Shown: positions 35,111-44,164, counted from the stretch's first letter. The stretch is 64,000 nucleotides of DNA from Pedobacter sp. HDW13 (GCF_011303555.1 NZ_CP049868.1:2356001-2420000); one strand, 5' to 3'. The notes: a model not told the origin generated them from the sequence alone. Translations and numbers: made by a program.

Positions 35111-35557
35111 ATGTACAACGAACATAGCTGCCATACAGGCAAAATGCATCACGGTTGCGGCCATAGGGGCGGCAGATTTGGTCATCACTTTGGTGGCCGT
35201 TTTAAACCGGGATACGAAATGTTTAACCGTGGTTTCAGGCGCGTGCCTGTAAACATCGAGGAAACAGAAAATAGTTTCATTATTCACCTCTTTGCACCCG
35301 CTTTGGTTAAAGAAAACCTGAAAGTAGTAACCAAGGATGATGTTTTAACCATTTCATACCAACCGGCTGAAGACGGGCCAACTGAAAAATTTAGTCGACG
35401 CGAGTACAGCAACGGTGCTTTTGAAAGAGCTTTTGCTTTAAACGGAAAAGTACTTAACGAGCAAATTTCTGCGGCTTATGCCGATGGAATTTTAAAGGTA
35501 ACATTGCCTAAAAACCCCGAAACCAATACACCAGAGAAAGATATCCTGGTGGACTAA
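35111..35557 (+). CDS. Hsp20 (alpha-crystallin-type) small heat shock protein
   Basis: About 148 residues from ATG 35111. The N-terminus is unusually rich in His and Gly (HTGKMHHGCGHRGGRFGHHF), followed by an alpha-crystallin domain (about 46-148): VPVNIEETENSFIIHLFAPA, NGKVLNEQISAAYADGILKV and the terminal LPKNPE tail. Small heat shock proteins hold unfolding proteins in oligomers. The His-rich start is not typical and may bind metal. It lies last in the sigma-factor cluster, consistent with stress induction. Confidence 0.9.
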   Translation: MYNEHSCHTGKMHHGCGHRGGRFGHHFGGRFKPGYEMFNRGFRRVPVNIEETENSFIIHLFAPALVKENLKVVTKDDVLTISYQPAEDGPTEKFSRREYSNGAFERAFALNGKVLNEQISAAYADGILKVTLPKNPETNTPEKDILVD

Positions 35558-35580
35558 GTTTTGTCTATTATAATTTCACC

Positions 35581-35612
35581 AATGCTCCGGTTATGATCGG
35601 GGCATTTTTTGT
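35581..35612 (+). terminator. Terminator after Hsp20
   Basis: AATGCTCCG (35581-35589) pairs with CGGGGCATT (35598-35606, one G-T pair), followed by TTTTT. Confidence 0.8.
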
Positions 35613-35649
35613 TTAAAGGCTTTTGAGGCTGTACAACTTTTAGGGGTAT

Positions 35650-35780
35650 TATTTTGAAAGCTTCCTGCTGTGGGTGGGAAGCTTTCAAAGTAACTATGAT
35701 TTGTCGCTGCGCATGGTAGGAAGCTTTCAAAGTGGTTTTGATCTCCTGTTGCTGTGAGCAGCAAGTTTTCAAAGATTTGG
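35650..35780. repeat. Imperfect tandem repeat, about 52 bp units
   Basis: GGAAGCTTTCAAAGT occurs at about 35681 and 35730, and a variant GCAAGTTTTCAAAG at about 35761; an inverted GAAAGCTTCCTGCTG begins near 35657. The interleaved TGATTTGTCGCTGCG and TGATCTCCTGTTGCTG are also related. It produces a short minus-strand ORF that is not a gene. The 349-base gap holds nothing else except the helicase promoter. Confidence 0.7.
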
Positions 35781-35852
35781 AAGCCGGAAAAGGATTTCAG
35801 GGCTGAGGGATTATAGTTAAAATGGCCAATCCTGTATTGATATTGAAATGCG

Positions 35853-35884
35853 TTTGCTATTCGCCTTAATTTGAGGTACTTTTG
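35853..35884 (+). promoter_or_regulatory. Promoter of the DEAD-box helicase gene
   Basis: TTTG (35853-35856) and TACTTTTG (35877-35884, TAnnTTTG) with a 20-base spacer match the Bacteroidota promoter consensus. The start codon is 22 bases after the -7 box. Confidence 0.78.
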
Positions 35885-35906
35885 CTAAAAGACAAAAACA
35901 AACAGA

Positions 35907-37136
35907 TTGAATTTTAACGACTTTAATTTTAACCCCGATTTATATGAAGGCCTAATGGCCATGGGGTATAAAAGCGCTACTCCCATACAAGAACAAGCCA
36001 TTCCGGTAATTTTAGATAATCACGATCTGATTGCCTGCGCCCAAACGGGTACAGGAAAAACGGCCAGCTACCTTTTGCCGGTAATGGACAAAATTAGCCG
36101 GGCTGCCGACAGGCATAACAATACTTTGATTTTGGCGCCAACCCGCGAGCTTGCCCAGCAAATTGATTTGCAGGTAGAAGCATTGGCTTATTTTACCAAT
36201 ATCAGTTCATTAGCCGTTTATGGCGGAGGTGATGGTATTGCTTACGAACAGCAAAAACGTTCGATGCGCGAAGGTGTGGATATTATTATTGCTACACCAG
36301 GCCGCTTAATGGCACACTTATCATCAGGGGTATTGAAGCTGGAGCATTTGCAGCATTTAATTCTGGATGAAGCCGACAGGATGCTGGATATGGGATTTTA
36401 CGATGATATCATCCGGATTATCAGTTACCTGCCTAAAAAAAGACAAACACTTTTGTTTTCGGCTACCATGGCACCGAAAATCAGGAATATGGCCGGCAAA
36501 ATTTTGCACGAGCCTAAACAGATTACCATCTCCATTGCTAAACCTGCCGAAGGGATCGATCAGCAGGCCTATAATATCCACGATCAGCAAAAACAAGCCT
36601 TACTAACCGAGATTTTTAAGGACGAAAAATATAAAAGCAGTATCATTTTTGCCTCAACTAAAGAGAAAGTAAAAGCCTTGTATAAAGCTTTTAAAGGACT
36701 TGGTATTAAAGCAGAGGCCTTTCACTCAGATTTAGGCCAGAAAGAGCGTGAGGACATCTTGTTGGCCTTTAAAAACAGAAGATTGCCCATATTGATCGGT
36801 ACAGACGTATTGTCGCGCGGTATTGATGTAGAAGGAATCGATCTGGTAATAAATTACGATGTTCCGGGCGACCCGGCAGATTATGTACACCGGATAGGTC
36901 GTACGGCGAGGGCAGCTACAAAAGGAACAGCCATTACCCTGGTTAACGGTAGGGATAAACGCAAATTCGACAACATAGAGAAACTGATTGAAAAACAGGT
37001 GCCTCGAATGCCTTTACCTGAGGATATTGCCACGATGGAAATTACCCATGTGGAAGAAAAAAGACCACAGCATAAGGGCAATGGTAAGAAACGGGTTTGG
37101 CATAAAAAGAAACCAAAACCTAAACCAACAAGTTAG
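35907..37136 (+). CDS. DEAD-box ATP-dependent RNA helicase
   Basis: A 409-residue helicase. The start is TTG, chosen because it keeps the conserved upstream Phe and the Q motif intact (FNFNPDLYEGLMAMGY, then TPIQEQAIP); the later ATG codons would remove them. Motif I AQTGTGKTASY (about residues 49-59), motif Ia PTRELAQQ, motif II DEAD in LILDEADRMLDMGF, motif III SAT, and motif VI HRIGRTARA are all visible, followed by a basic C-terminal tail. These enzymes remodel RNA in ribosome assembly or mRNA decay. It is probably RhlE/DbpA-like, and the exact subgroup is open. Confidence 0.94.
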   Translation: MNFNDFNFNPDLYEGLMAMGYKSATPIQEQAIPVILDNHDLIACAQTGTGKTASYLLPVMDKISRAADRHNNTLILAPTRELAQQIDLQVEALAYFTNISSLAVYGGGDGIAYEQQKRSMREGVDIIIATPGRLMAHLSSGVLKLEHLQHLILDEADRMLDMGFYDDIIRIISYLPKKRQTLLFSATMAPKIRNMAGKILHEPKQITISIAKPAEGIDQQAYNIHDQQKQALLTEIFKDEKYKSSIIFASTKEKVKALYKAFKGLGIKAEAFHSDLGQKEREDILLAFKNRRLPILIGTDVLSRGIDVEGIDLVINYDVPGDPADYVHRIGRTARAATKGTAITLVNGRDKRKFDNIEKLIEKQVPRMPLPEDIATMEITHVEEKRPQHKGNGKKRVWHKKKPKPKPTS

Positions 37137-37149
37137 TTCTGGTCTACGT

Positions 37150-37175
37150 TGTCATCCTAAGCCTGTCGAAGGACT
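37150..37175. repeat. Dispersed GTCATCCTAAGCCTGTCGAAGG unit
   Basis: This copy is nearly identical to the one at 33968 (GTCATCCTAAGTCTGTCGAA). It belongs to the dispersed repeat set of the chromosome. Confidence 0.6.
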
Positions 37176-37209
37176 TTCTGAATTCACAGCAGACATTTCA
37201 ATAAAATTT

Positions 37210-37259
37210 AGCCACAGATTCACAGATTTTTATTTAATCTGGAAATCTGTGGCTTTTTA
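37210..37259 (+). terminator. Terminator after the helicase gene
   Basis: AGCCACAGAT (37210-37219) pairs with ATCTGTGGCT (37245-37254), followed by TTTT; a second inner stem CAGATT/AATCTG lies inside. Confidence 0.8.
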
Positions 37260-37360
37260 GTTACACATGCGCTACGGCACCAATTTTTATGGATTGATTC
37301 CTCCGAAAATCATATGATTTTTGTTGTTTATTTAACAATATGGTGATATTCATTTGCGGT

Positions 37361-37391
37361 TTTGACAACGATAAAGAGTAAATTAGCTTTA
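37361..37391 (+). promoter_or_regulatory. Promoter of dps
   Basis: TTTG (37361-37364) and TAGCTTTA (37384-37391, one mismatch to TAnnTTTG), spacer 19 bases, 16 bases before the ATG. Confidence 0.65.
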
Positions 37392-37407
37392 TAAAAACAG
37401 AATCAAA

Positions 37408-37881
37408 ATGGACGCAAAAATTGGAATAACCCCAGAAAATAGACAAGCAGTTTCAGAACAATTGGCTAAATTATTGGCCGATGAATATGTTCTGTACACA
37501 AAAACCCGTAATGCACACTGGAATGTGGAAGGTATCGACTTCTTGGCTAAGCATAAATTTTTCGAAGAACAGTATAACCAACTGGATGAATTTATTGATA
37601 GCGTTGCAGAACGTATCCGTAAAATTGGTCATTATGCACCTGCAACCCTGAAAAACTTTTTGGCTTTAACGCACCTAACTGAATACAGTGAGCGCCACAA
37701 CGATAGTTTGGGTTACATTAAAGATTTATTGGCCGACCATGAAACCGTAATTGAATTTATCAGGGGTAACATTAACCCGATTGCCAATGATTATGGTGAT
37801 GCCGGAACCAGCGATTTTATTACCGGACTTATGGAAACCCACGAAGAAATGGCTTGGTTTTTAAGAGCGCATTTAAAATAG
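37408..37881 (+). CDS. dps: Dps-family DNA-binding/ferritin-like protein
   Basis: A 157-residue ferritin-like protein that forms a dodecamer, stores iron and protects DNA from peroxide. The ferroxidase-site residues are visible in TRNAHWNVEG (His) and FEEQYNQLDEFIDSVAERI (Asp/Glu). LMETHEEMAWFLRAHL closes the C-terminal helix. There is little basic N-terminal tail, so DNA binding may be weak. A clear terminator follows. Confidence 0.94.
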   Translation: MDAKIGITPENRQAVSEQLAKLLADEYVLYTKTRNAHWNVEGIDFLAKHKFFEEQYNQLDEFIDSVAERIRKIGHYAPATLKNFLALTHLTEYSERHNDSLGYIKDLLADHETVIEFIRGNINPIANDYGDAGTSDFITGLMETHEEMAWFLRAHLK

Positions 37882-37899
37882 TTTATCAAATCATTTTTT

Positions 37900-37937
37900 A
37901 AACGCCAATAGGATAAAATCTTATTGGCGTTTTTGTT
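37900..37937 (+). terminator. Terminator after dps
   Basis: AAACGCCAATA (37900-37910) pairs with TATTGGCGTTT (37922-37932), followed by TTG and T-rich sequence. Confidence 0.85.
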
Positions 37938-37961
37938 TTATGGCTATATTTACAGCACCCC

Positions 37962-38873
37962 ATGGCAAATTTTATTATTATCGGTCTGTGCATACTGGCA
38001 GGCATCCTTTTTAGAAAAAGCAAAACCCTGCCCAAGGATGCACACAAAGGCATTAATGCTTGGATTATTTACATTGCCTTGCCTGCGGCTTCATTTAAAT
38101 ATTTGCCGCATATTGTTTGGACAAAAGACCTGCTCTTTCCGGTGCTGGCGCCAATTTGTGTGTGGTTGTTTGGCTGGTTGTTCGTTACCGTATATAGCAG
38201 GAGCCAAAAACTAAGCAGGGCAACAACAGGCGGGTTAAAGTTAACCAGTTCTTTAAGTAACACTTCATTTTTGGGTTTCCCTCTAATTGCAGCCTACTTT
38301 AGCGAAAAAGATCAGGCTATTGCCATTATCTGCGATCAGGCTACCTTTATGCTCTTATCAACCATTGGTATTGTTGTGGCAATCCGCTCGTCGCAGAATC
38401 AAAAACTGAGCGCGCAGCTGGTGCTTAAAAAGGTGCTCACATTCCCGCCGCTTATTGGTTGCATTTTAGCTTTAACGGTTCCACATTTTATCACTATTAG
38501 CCCACTCGAACCGCTTTTCGAAAAACTAGCCGGAACGGTTGGTCCGTTGGCTTTATTTTCGATTGGTTTGCAACTTAAGTTTGGTGGATGGTTTAGCGAA
38601 TTGAAACACATCAGCTTTACTTTATTATACAAACTAATACTGGCCCCTGTGGTTGTTCTGGCCATAGCTGTGCTATTGGGTTTAAGCGGTACAATTACCA
38701 GGATAACCATTTTTGAAATGGCAATGCCAACCCTGGTAACGGCTGGGGTAGTGGCCGATCAGTATAACCTGAACCCTAAACTGGCTAACCTGGTAGTAGG
38801 TGTGGGGATTGTACTGTGTTTTGTTACTACAGGCTTGTGGTGGTTGGTGCTGACTTATTCGGGGTTGGTTTAA
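37962..38873 (+). CDS. AEC family transporter (auxin efflux carrier-like)
   Basis: A 303-residue protein with about ten membrane segments in two inverted halves, typical of AEC permeases (malate, malonate or amino-acid-type carriers in bacteria). TTGGLKLTSSLSNTSFLGFP carries the first crossover motif, and FEMAMPTLVTAGVVADQYNLNPKLAN the second-half equivalent. The substrate cannot be told. There is no co-transcribed enzyme. It starts just after the dps terminator. Confidence 0.87.
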   Translation: MANFIIIGLCILAGILFRKSKTLPKDAHKGINAWIIYIALPAASFKYLPHIVWTKDLLFPVLAPICVWLFGWLFVTVYSRSQKLSRATTGGLKLTSSLSNTSFLGFPLIAAYFSEKDQAIAIICDQATFMLLSTIGIVVAIRSSQNQKLSAQLVLKKVLTFPPLIGCILALTVPHFITISPLEPLFEKLAGTVGPLALFSIGLQLKFGGWFSELKHISFTLLYKLILAPVVVLAIAVLLGLSGTITRITIFEMAMPTLVTAGVVADQYNLNPKLANLVVGVGIVLCFVTTGLWWLVLTYSGLV

Positions 38874-38883
38874 TCGCAAATGA

Positions 38884-39080
38884 TTTAGCCACGGAGGCAT
38901 TTCGAGCGGTGCAATGTATTCGAAAACTATTGGGAGCTCAGCGAAGCTAAAGCTGTTTAAAGACTTCTCCATTGCGCTGCGCTCCAGTCGAAATGACGAT
39001 TACTATGGTAAGATCGGCGTCATTCGTCAAAAGCCCTACGCTTAGCGCACTTCGCGAAAAACTCAACGCGCTTAGCGATT
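38884..39080. repeat. Intergenic repeats with CATTTCGAGCG ends
   Basis: TTTAGCCACGGAGGCATTTCGAGCGGTGCA at the left (from 38884) is partly mirrored by TCCAGTCGAAATGACG at 38982-38997. This is an inverted-repeat unit related to those near 33.85 kb. A block with GCGCACTTCGCGAAAAACTC follows (39038-39060). No gene is visible in this 264-base gap. Confidence 0.6.
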
Positions 39081-39090
39081 AAATCCAATA

Positions 39091-39118
39091 AAAAAGCCGC
39101 AAAATTTCTTCTGCGGCT
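39091..39118 (-). terminator. Terminator of the C1 peptidase gene
   Basis: Read on the minus strand, AGCCGCAG and TGCGGCT flank an AAGAAATTT loop and are followed by T. Confidence 0.82.
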
Positions 39119-39137
39119 CCCCATCATTTAAGCTTTT

Positions 39138-40331
39138 TTACAAACCTAATTTTTTAGCAATAGCAGATGGAATACCTGCTTTGTTTAATAAAAAGGCAGT
39201 AGTTTTATATTTTACGTAGTTTTTGGTTACGTATAAATAACCTTTGTAATCATTGGTTACACCCCAAGAGTTTTTAACGATATAGTATTCTTTTCCATTC
39301 TGATCTTTCGATACACCAACAATGTGCATACCGTGGTCATCGGTAGTTTGGTAGTTATCAAAAGCAGCCTGACGGTTTTCCTGTGTAATTTCCATCTCTG
39401 CCTGCGGACCATTAAACATATCGGTTTTCTCTTTTACCGTCATGTCGTTATAAGGCGTTTGCGGAACGAAAGCCACACCGTTTTTGTAGCTGAAAGATTT
39501 CTCGCTTACATCAGTAGCCCAGGCCACAGTATAACCGTTTTTCAAAGCGTTGTCGATAATGTCGGTAATATCGTTTACTTTAACATTGTAAACCTGATCA
39601 AACGACCAGTTATCAGGAACCAATAACGTAAACTTGCTATAGAAAGGGTGATCGTTGAAAGAAGATAACTCTACATAATTATCAGGGTTGATGCCTACTA
39701 CTTCGTTTGCGAAAGTTTTAGGAGTATATTTTTTGCCATTGTAAGTAAAGTTCTCTGGAACAGCGCCTAAATAAGCATCGATAACACCAGTATAAGCTTT
39801 TAACCAGTTTGGTGTTAATTCACCGTTCGAATTTTTAACCACAGCTTCTAAAACACCTTTTTCGATGTCGCCAAGCTCGGCCGTTTTATTGGTTTTTGTA
39901 CCGTAGTTTAAGCCGGTATAGGCTTCCTGTGGCACTGCACCATATTTTCTGTACATATTAATTACATCGTGCAAAGCACCACCATCGCCTAAAGAAACCG
40001 CGCCATGCATACGTACATAGTTGATTCCTTTTTCTACATAAGCATTACGGGCCGTGAAAATCTGCGATAACTGAACAGGTTGTTTACCCGCTTTAATCAT
40101 TTCCGATTCAAGGAAAGAGTTGGTAGAATAGCTCCAGCAAGTACCCGATGAACCCTGGTTTTGAACAGGCGTGTTGGCCAGATTAATAACATCAGTAAAT
40201 TTAAAAGAGGCTTTACTGTTTTCGCTTTGGTTGTTTTTTAAAGAATTAACAAGATTGTCCTGACCATAGGTTACTAAAGTAGATAACGACAAAGCCAGAC
40301 CAATCACACTGATTTTGGTGTAGTTGATCAT
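39138..40331 (-). CDS. C1 papain-family cysteine peptidase (aminopeptidase C/bleomycin hydrolase-like)
   Basis: A 397-residue peptidase with an N-terminal signal peptide (residues 1-23, VTYGQ). The catalytic Cys65 lies in VQNQGSSGTCWSYS with the oxyanion Gln58. The catalytic His is in DDHGMHIVGVSKD, and the Asn in YIVKNSWGVTND. The layout matches the PepC/bleomycin hydrolase family common in Bacteroidota, here exported, so it probably trims peptides in the periplasm or outside the cell. It stands alone on the minus strand with its own terminator. Confidence 0.92.
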   Translation of the reverse strand: MINYTKISVIGLALSLSTLVTYGQDNLVNSLKNNQSENSKASFKFTDVINLANTPVQNQGSSGTCWSYSTNSFLESEMIKAGKQPVQLSQIFTARNAYVEKGINYVRMHGAVSLGDGGALHDVINMYRKYGAVPQEAYTGLNYGTKTNKTAELGDIEKGVLEAVVKNSNGELTPNWLKAYTGVIDAYLGAVPENFTYNGKKYTPKTFANEVVGINPDNYVELSSFNDHPFYSKFTLLVPDNWSFDQVYNVKVNDITDIIDNALKNGYTVAWATDVSEKSFSYKNGVAFVPQTPYNDMTVKEKTDMFNGPQAEMEITQENRQAAFDNYQTTDDHGMHIVGVSKDQNGKEYYIVKNSWGVTNDYKGYLYVTKNYVKYKTTAFLLNKAGIPSAIAKKLGL

Positions 40332-40444
40332 TTTTTTATGAATAATTAATAAAATTGAGCGAATGTAGAAATACTTGTTGATTTAGGGTCAGAATGTTTG
40401 TAATAAATCCATAATATCTGTCATTTAAATGCAACAATGTTGAG

Positions 40445-41875
40445 TTAGCACTCCGGCAAACTGATCGGGATATTGGTTGCAAGGCCTCCGTCTGAGGTTT
40501 CTTTGTACTTTGCATTCATATCCAGTGCAGTTTCCCACATTGTGTTTACTACGGCATCTAAACTTACCTTAGCCTTATCAGGGTTGCTTTGTAAAGCCAG
40601 CTGACTTGCGGTAATGGCTTTTATGGCCCCCATGGTATTTCTTTCAATACAAGGGATTTGCACCAGACCGCCAATAGGATCGCAGGTTAAGCCCAGGTGA
40701 TGTTCCATAGCAATTTCGGCTGCCATTAGTACCTGTCTTTGCGAGCCTCCAAGGCATTCGGTTAGTGCAGCTGCAGCCATGGCTGATGAAACGCCAATTT
40801 CGGCCTGGCAACCGCCCATAGCGGCTGAAATGGTGGCGCCTTTTTTGAAAATACTGCCTATTTCTGAAGCGCAGGCAATAAACTGAATAATTTTGTCTTC
40901 AGTATAGCCATTGCAGAAGGTAATGAAATATTGGAGTACTGCCGGTATTACTCCTGCAGCACCATTAGTTGGTGCGGTAACCACACGGCCAAACGAAGCA
41001 TTTTCTTCATTAACAGCCAGTGCAAAGCAGCTTACCCAGTCTAAAATATAGTTGAAACCATTTCCACCGTTTCTAATCGCTTCCACCCAGGTATCGTAAT
41101 TGGTATATTCGTTTTGACCGATCAGTCTTTTGTTGAGCGGGAAAGCACGTCGGGCAACATCTAAACCACCGGGTAGAAAACCGGTAGTATGGCAACCGCG
41201 GTAAATGCAATCGCGCATAACAGCGAAATGTTGTAAAATGCCTTTTTTCGTTTCTGCTTCGGGGCGCCAGGCCAGTTCGTTTTCCAGTACAATCTCGCTT
41301 ACTTTTAAGCCGGTTGATAAACACCAATGTAAAAGATCTTTGGCTTTCTCGACCGGAAAGGGTAGGTCTACCTGCGGTTTATTGCTGTTGTCTTCACCCT
41401 CTTTTACCACGAAACCACCACCAATAGAATAGTAGGTTTCTGAGAAAGCTTTTCCATTGCTTAAAAAAGCCTGAAAAGTAACGGCGTTGGGGTGGAAGGG
41501 CAGGCTTTCGGAAAACAGGAAAAGCAAATCTTCTGTATAATCGAAATCAATAACGAGTTGATTGGCCAGGTTCAGTTTTTTGTTCTTTTGTATGGCTTCG
41601 AAAGTTGGCGTTACTGCATCTACATCAAAAGTTACCGGATCGGCACCTGTTAAGCCTAATAAAATGGCAACGTCAGTTCCATGGCCCTTACCTGTTTTAG
41701 CAAGCGAGCCATACAACAATATTTTTATGCCTTCTACGGTATCAATCGGGTGGTTTTGCGCTAGAGAAGCGGTAAACTGCTGTGCTGCCCTCCACGGACC
41801 TAAAGTATGCGAGCTGGATGGGCCGATGCCTATTTTAAAAATATCGAAAACTGAAATCTGTTCCTTAATCATCAC
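40445..41875 (-). CDS. sdaA: L-serine ammonia-lyase (iron-sulfur L-serine dehydratase)
   Basis: A 476-residue single-chain enzyme that converts L-serine to pyruvate and ammonia with a 4Fe-4S cluster. The N-terminal domain carries [19 protein letters not shown]. The catalytic domain carries [36 protein letters not shown] and [19 protein letters not shown], with the expected cluster cysteines. The length is that of fused alpha-beta SdaA. It is monocistronic. Confidence 0.95.
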   Translation of the reverse strand: MMIKEQISVFDIFKIGIGPSSSHTLGPWRAAQQFTASLAQNHPIDTVEGIKILLYGSLAKTGKGHGTDVAILLGLTGADPVTFDVDAVTPTFEAIQKNKKLNLANQLVIDFDYTEDLLFLFSESLPFHPNAVTFQAFLSNGKAFSETYYSIGGGFVVKEGEDNSNKPQVDLPFPVEKAKDLLHWCLSTGLKVSEIVLENELAWRPEAETKKGILQHFAVMRDCIYRGCHTTGFLPGGLDVARRAFPLNKRLIGQNEYTNYDTWVEAIRNGGNGFNYILDWVSCFALAVNEENASFGRVVTAPTNGAAGVIPAVLQYFITFCNGYTEDKIIQFIACASEIGSIFKKGATISAAMGGCQAEIGVSSAMAAAALTECLGGSQRQVLMAAEIAMEHHLGLTCDPIGGLVQIPCIERNTMGAIKAITASQLALQSNPDKAKVSLDAVVNTMWETALDMNAKYKETSDGGLATNIPISLPEC

Positions 41876-41889
41876 GAAAGTTAGTTATG

Positions 41890-41897
41890 CAAAGCTA
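41890..41897 (-). promoter_or_regulatory. Putative -7 element for sdaA
   Basis: On the minus strand TAGCTTTG matches TAnnTTTG, 15 bases before the ATG, implying a very short leader. A TTTA near 41920-41923 may serve as a weak -33 element. Confidence 0.4.
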
Positions 41898-41974
41898 TGA
41901 TTGTTTTGTGATTTTTAGCTAAATAATTTTTTGCTGCTGCCTGAAAAAGTTTTACATTGTTAGGCACTAAAATA

Positions 41975-42478
41975 ATGCCTCAAATGCAATTCGACCCGTT
42001 TAATAGAGATTTAAATTTAGCTTACTGCCGAGCTTCTACGCAGAAAAGGTTTGCTAACCACGTTATTGATGTACTCGTGTTCTACGTTGCGTTATTTGTT
42101 GGCGGAATTGTGATAGAAATAATCTATCCAGGTTTGTTGGATGGTATCAACGGTTTGTTGCTGATCCGCTTAATCGGAATGGTTTGTTACAGCTTGTTTA
42201 TGTGTTTTATTGAAGCTGTTTCACGTGGAAAATCAATCGGTAAATTAATTACAGGAACAAAAGCAGTAAATTCAGACGGGACAGAAATCGATTTTCCGAA
42301 AGCCTTTCTGCGTAACATCATACGCGCGGTTCCTTTTAATGAACTTAGTGCATTGGGAAATCCCTGCGAACCCTGGCACGACAGGTGGTCGAATACAATT
42401 GTGATAGAAGAGAAAAAACTGGCATTGCAGAAGCAACGCACGGATTTGTTTGAATCTGTTAAAAATCAAACTCTATAA
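41975..42478 (+). CDS. RDD family membrane protein
   Basis: About 167 residues from ATG 41975; the TTG at 41957 was rejected. Three membrane segments are predicted. The family-defining Arg and Asp pairs lie in CRASTQKRFANHVIDVLVF and FLRNIIRAVPFNELS, and SRGKSIGKLITGTKAVNSDG is also characteristic. RDD proteins may be ion exchangers, but the function is not settled. Its end overlaps the convergent MgtC-like gene by 20 bases. Confidence 0.88.
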   Translation: MPQMQFDPFNRDLNLAYCRASTQKRFANHVIDVLVFYVALFVGGIVIEIIYPGLLDGINGLLLIRLIGMVCYSLFMCFIEAVSRGKSIGKLITGTKAVNSDGTEIDFPKAFLRNIIRAVPFNELSALGNPCEPWHDRWSNTIVIEEKKLALQKQRTDLFESVKNQTL

Positions 42479-43118
42479 TATCATCATCTTTTAGCATCCG
42501 CTCTACAAACTTCTGGTGGTTTTGTGGCGTGCCGGTAGCCGTCCAGTTTCCGGTAATGATATTATTTACCAGTTGGTGTTTGCCGCGCTGAGGCTTCAGT
42601 TTGCTTTCCCTGAAAACTTCCTCATAGCTTTCTAAATCGCCATGGGTATGCTGTTTTTTAACAATGCGGTACACCCGTTTGGTAAAGCGACGGTCGCCAA
42701 TTTCTTCTAAAAAAGGAAAAATAATCAAGGCCAGCATCACTACAATGGTAACACCTATAGCCTGATGATAATAACCAGAACCAACAGCCATACCAATGGC
42801 TGCAACAATCCAGATGATACAGGCGGTGGTTAAGCCTTTAACGCGGTTTTCTTCTTTGAAAATTACGCCTGCGCCTAAGAAACCTATACCTGTTACAATG
42901 TTCGATGCAATTCGGTCTTGGCTCGTTGCCCCGATATTAATAGATAGGATAGTGAATAGCGTAGCTCCCAAACCAATCATCATCATGGTTTTTAAACCTG
43001 CTGATTTACTTCTGTACTCGCGTTCGGCACCTATGATACCACATAACAGGGTGGCGAGTAAAAATTTATTCACCTCGCTTTGCGTAATGAAATGGTTATT
43101 TTCCAGAATCTCGTTCAT
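42459..43118 (-). CDS. MgtC/SapB family membrane protein
   Basis: A 219-residue protein. The MgtC core with four to five membrane segments occupies residues 15-140, including LLATLLCGIIGAEREYRSKS, GLKTMMMIGLGATLFTI, NIVTGIGFLGAGVIFKE and VKGLTTACIIWIVAAIGMAV. A cytoplasmic C-terminal domain follows. MgtC-type proteins relate to magnesium or to ATP synthase inhibition in some pathogens. Here the function is unknown. Confidence 0.9.
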   Translation of the reverse strand: MNEILENNHFITQSEVNKFLLATLLCGIIGAEREYRSKSAGLKTMMMIGLGATLFTILSINIGATSQDRIASNIVTGIGFLGAGVIFKEENRVKGLTTACIIWIVAAIGMAVGSGYYHQAIGVTIVVMLALIIFPFLEEIGDRRFTKRVYRIVKKQHTHGDLESYEEVFRESKLKPQRGKHQLVNNIITGNWTATGTPQNHQKFVERMLKDDDIIEFDF

Positions 43119-43141
43119 TGCCTTAAATTAACTAAGGCAAA

Positions 43142-44164
43142 TTAATAAAAATCGTAACATCTTAAGCCATTTGCACGGCCTCCGTTCGAACTATTTGGAA
43201 AGTATTTTTCGTAGCCCACCCCAATTTCGGATGTACCGCCGGTATTCGTGTAGTTAATTTTAGAGGTGGTTGCATCATGGCTAATGCCCAGTCTGAATTT
43301 TTCGCCGTTGGTTCTTCTATTAAAAATATCGAAGATGACCGAAAAAACAATCGCGTCGTTTCCGTTTCTATTGCCATCGTTACGGTACCAGATGCCGGCG
43401 TTAATACCTGCGTATTTGTATTGCATACCCGCACTGAAAGAAGTAACGTTGGTTTGTTTGTAAGCAACGATAGAAGGGATGAGGTAGCTACCGTCGCGGT
43501 CGTACTGATCGGGGATCAGGGTTAATTTGTAGCTCAAATTGCCTGAAACACGAAGGGGTAATTTGCTTTGAAAACCCGAAAGTGATTCGTCGGGCCGGTT
43601 AAGGTGGTGGGTAGCTAGCCCCATCATAAATTTGCCTACCACCAGGTTTGCTCCTGCGTTGGCATCTAAATAAAAGCGGCTATCTACGCTGGGGCGCTCG
43701 GCACCTGAAATACTGCCGGGAATATAGCCTGTATTAATGTCGATCTGATCGCCAAACACCAGTTTATCCCAATTTAATTTCTGGTTGGTAACGCCAGCCT
43801 GCAAGCCAAACGAAAGGGTAAAATCGTCGCCGCCGATAATGTAGGCATAACTTACAGCAATATTATTTTTAACCAGATAAGCTGTGCCTTCGCTGCTGCG
43901 GTTAAAAACCAGGCCAATACCACTGTTCAGTCTGCGCAGGTTAATATCGCCCGAAGCAGTCATGTACGAAAAATCGCTGGCCAGGCCGGTCCACTGGTTG
44001 CGGTATAGTGCATTAAACCGGATATCGCCTTCAAACTGTCCGGTTAGCGCCGGATTTAAATATATAGGCGCATTGTAAAACTGAGAGTAAATATGGTCTT
44101 GCGCCAGTGAAATTAACGGTAGCACCAATGCAAGCAAAAATATGATTATCCTTCTCCCCATCAT
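43142..44164 (-). CDS. PorP/SprF family T9SS outer-membrane protein
   Basis: A 340-residue protein with a signal peptide (IIIFLLALVLPLISLAQ) and a predicted beta-barrel rich in alternating residues. QDHIYSQFYNAPIYLNPALTG is the PorP/SprF hallmark. Such proteins are encoded directly behind T9SS type B-sorted proteins and are thought to anchor or help export them. The stop of the giant upstream protein abuts its start, so the two are translationally coupled. Confidence 0.93.
   Translation of the reverse strand: MMGRRIIIFLLALVLPLISLAQDHIYSQFYNAPIYLNPALTGQFEGDIRFNALYRNQWTGLASDFSYMTASGDINLRRLNSGIGLVFNRSSEGTAYLVKNNIAVSYAYIIGGDDFTLSFGLQAGVTNQKLNWDKLVFGDQIDINTGYIPGSISGAERPSVDSRFYLDANAGANLVVGKFMMGLATHHLNRPDESLSGFQSKLPLRVSGNLSYKLTLIPDQYDRDGSYLIPSIVAYKQTNVTSFSAGMQYKYAGINAGIWYRNDGNRNGNDAIVFSVIFDIFNRRTNGEKFRLGISHDATTSKINYTNTGGTSEIGVGYEKYFPNSSNGGRANGLRCYDFY

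Noticed and set aside
35554-35772. Minus-strand 72-codon frame rich in KASxPQQ-like repeats
   Set aside because: Its repeats are a direct result of the DNA tandem repeat; there is no start context or domain.
35650-35780. Possible CRISPR array
   Set aside because: Only about three diverged units, no constant repeat with unique spacers, and no cas genes.
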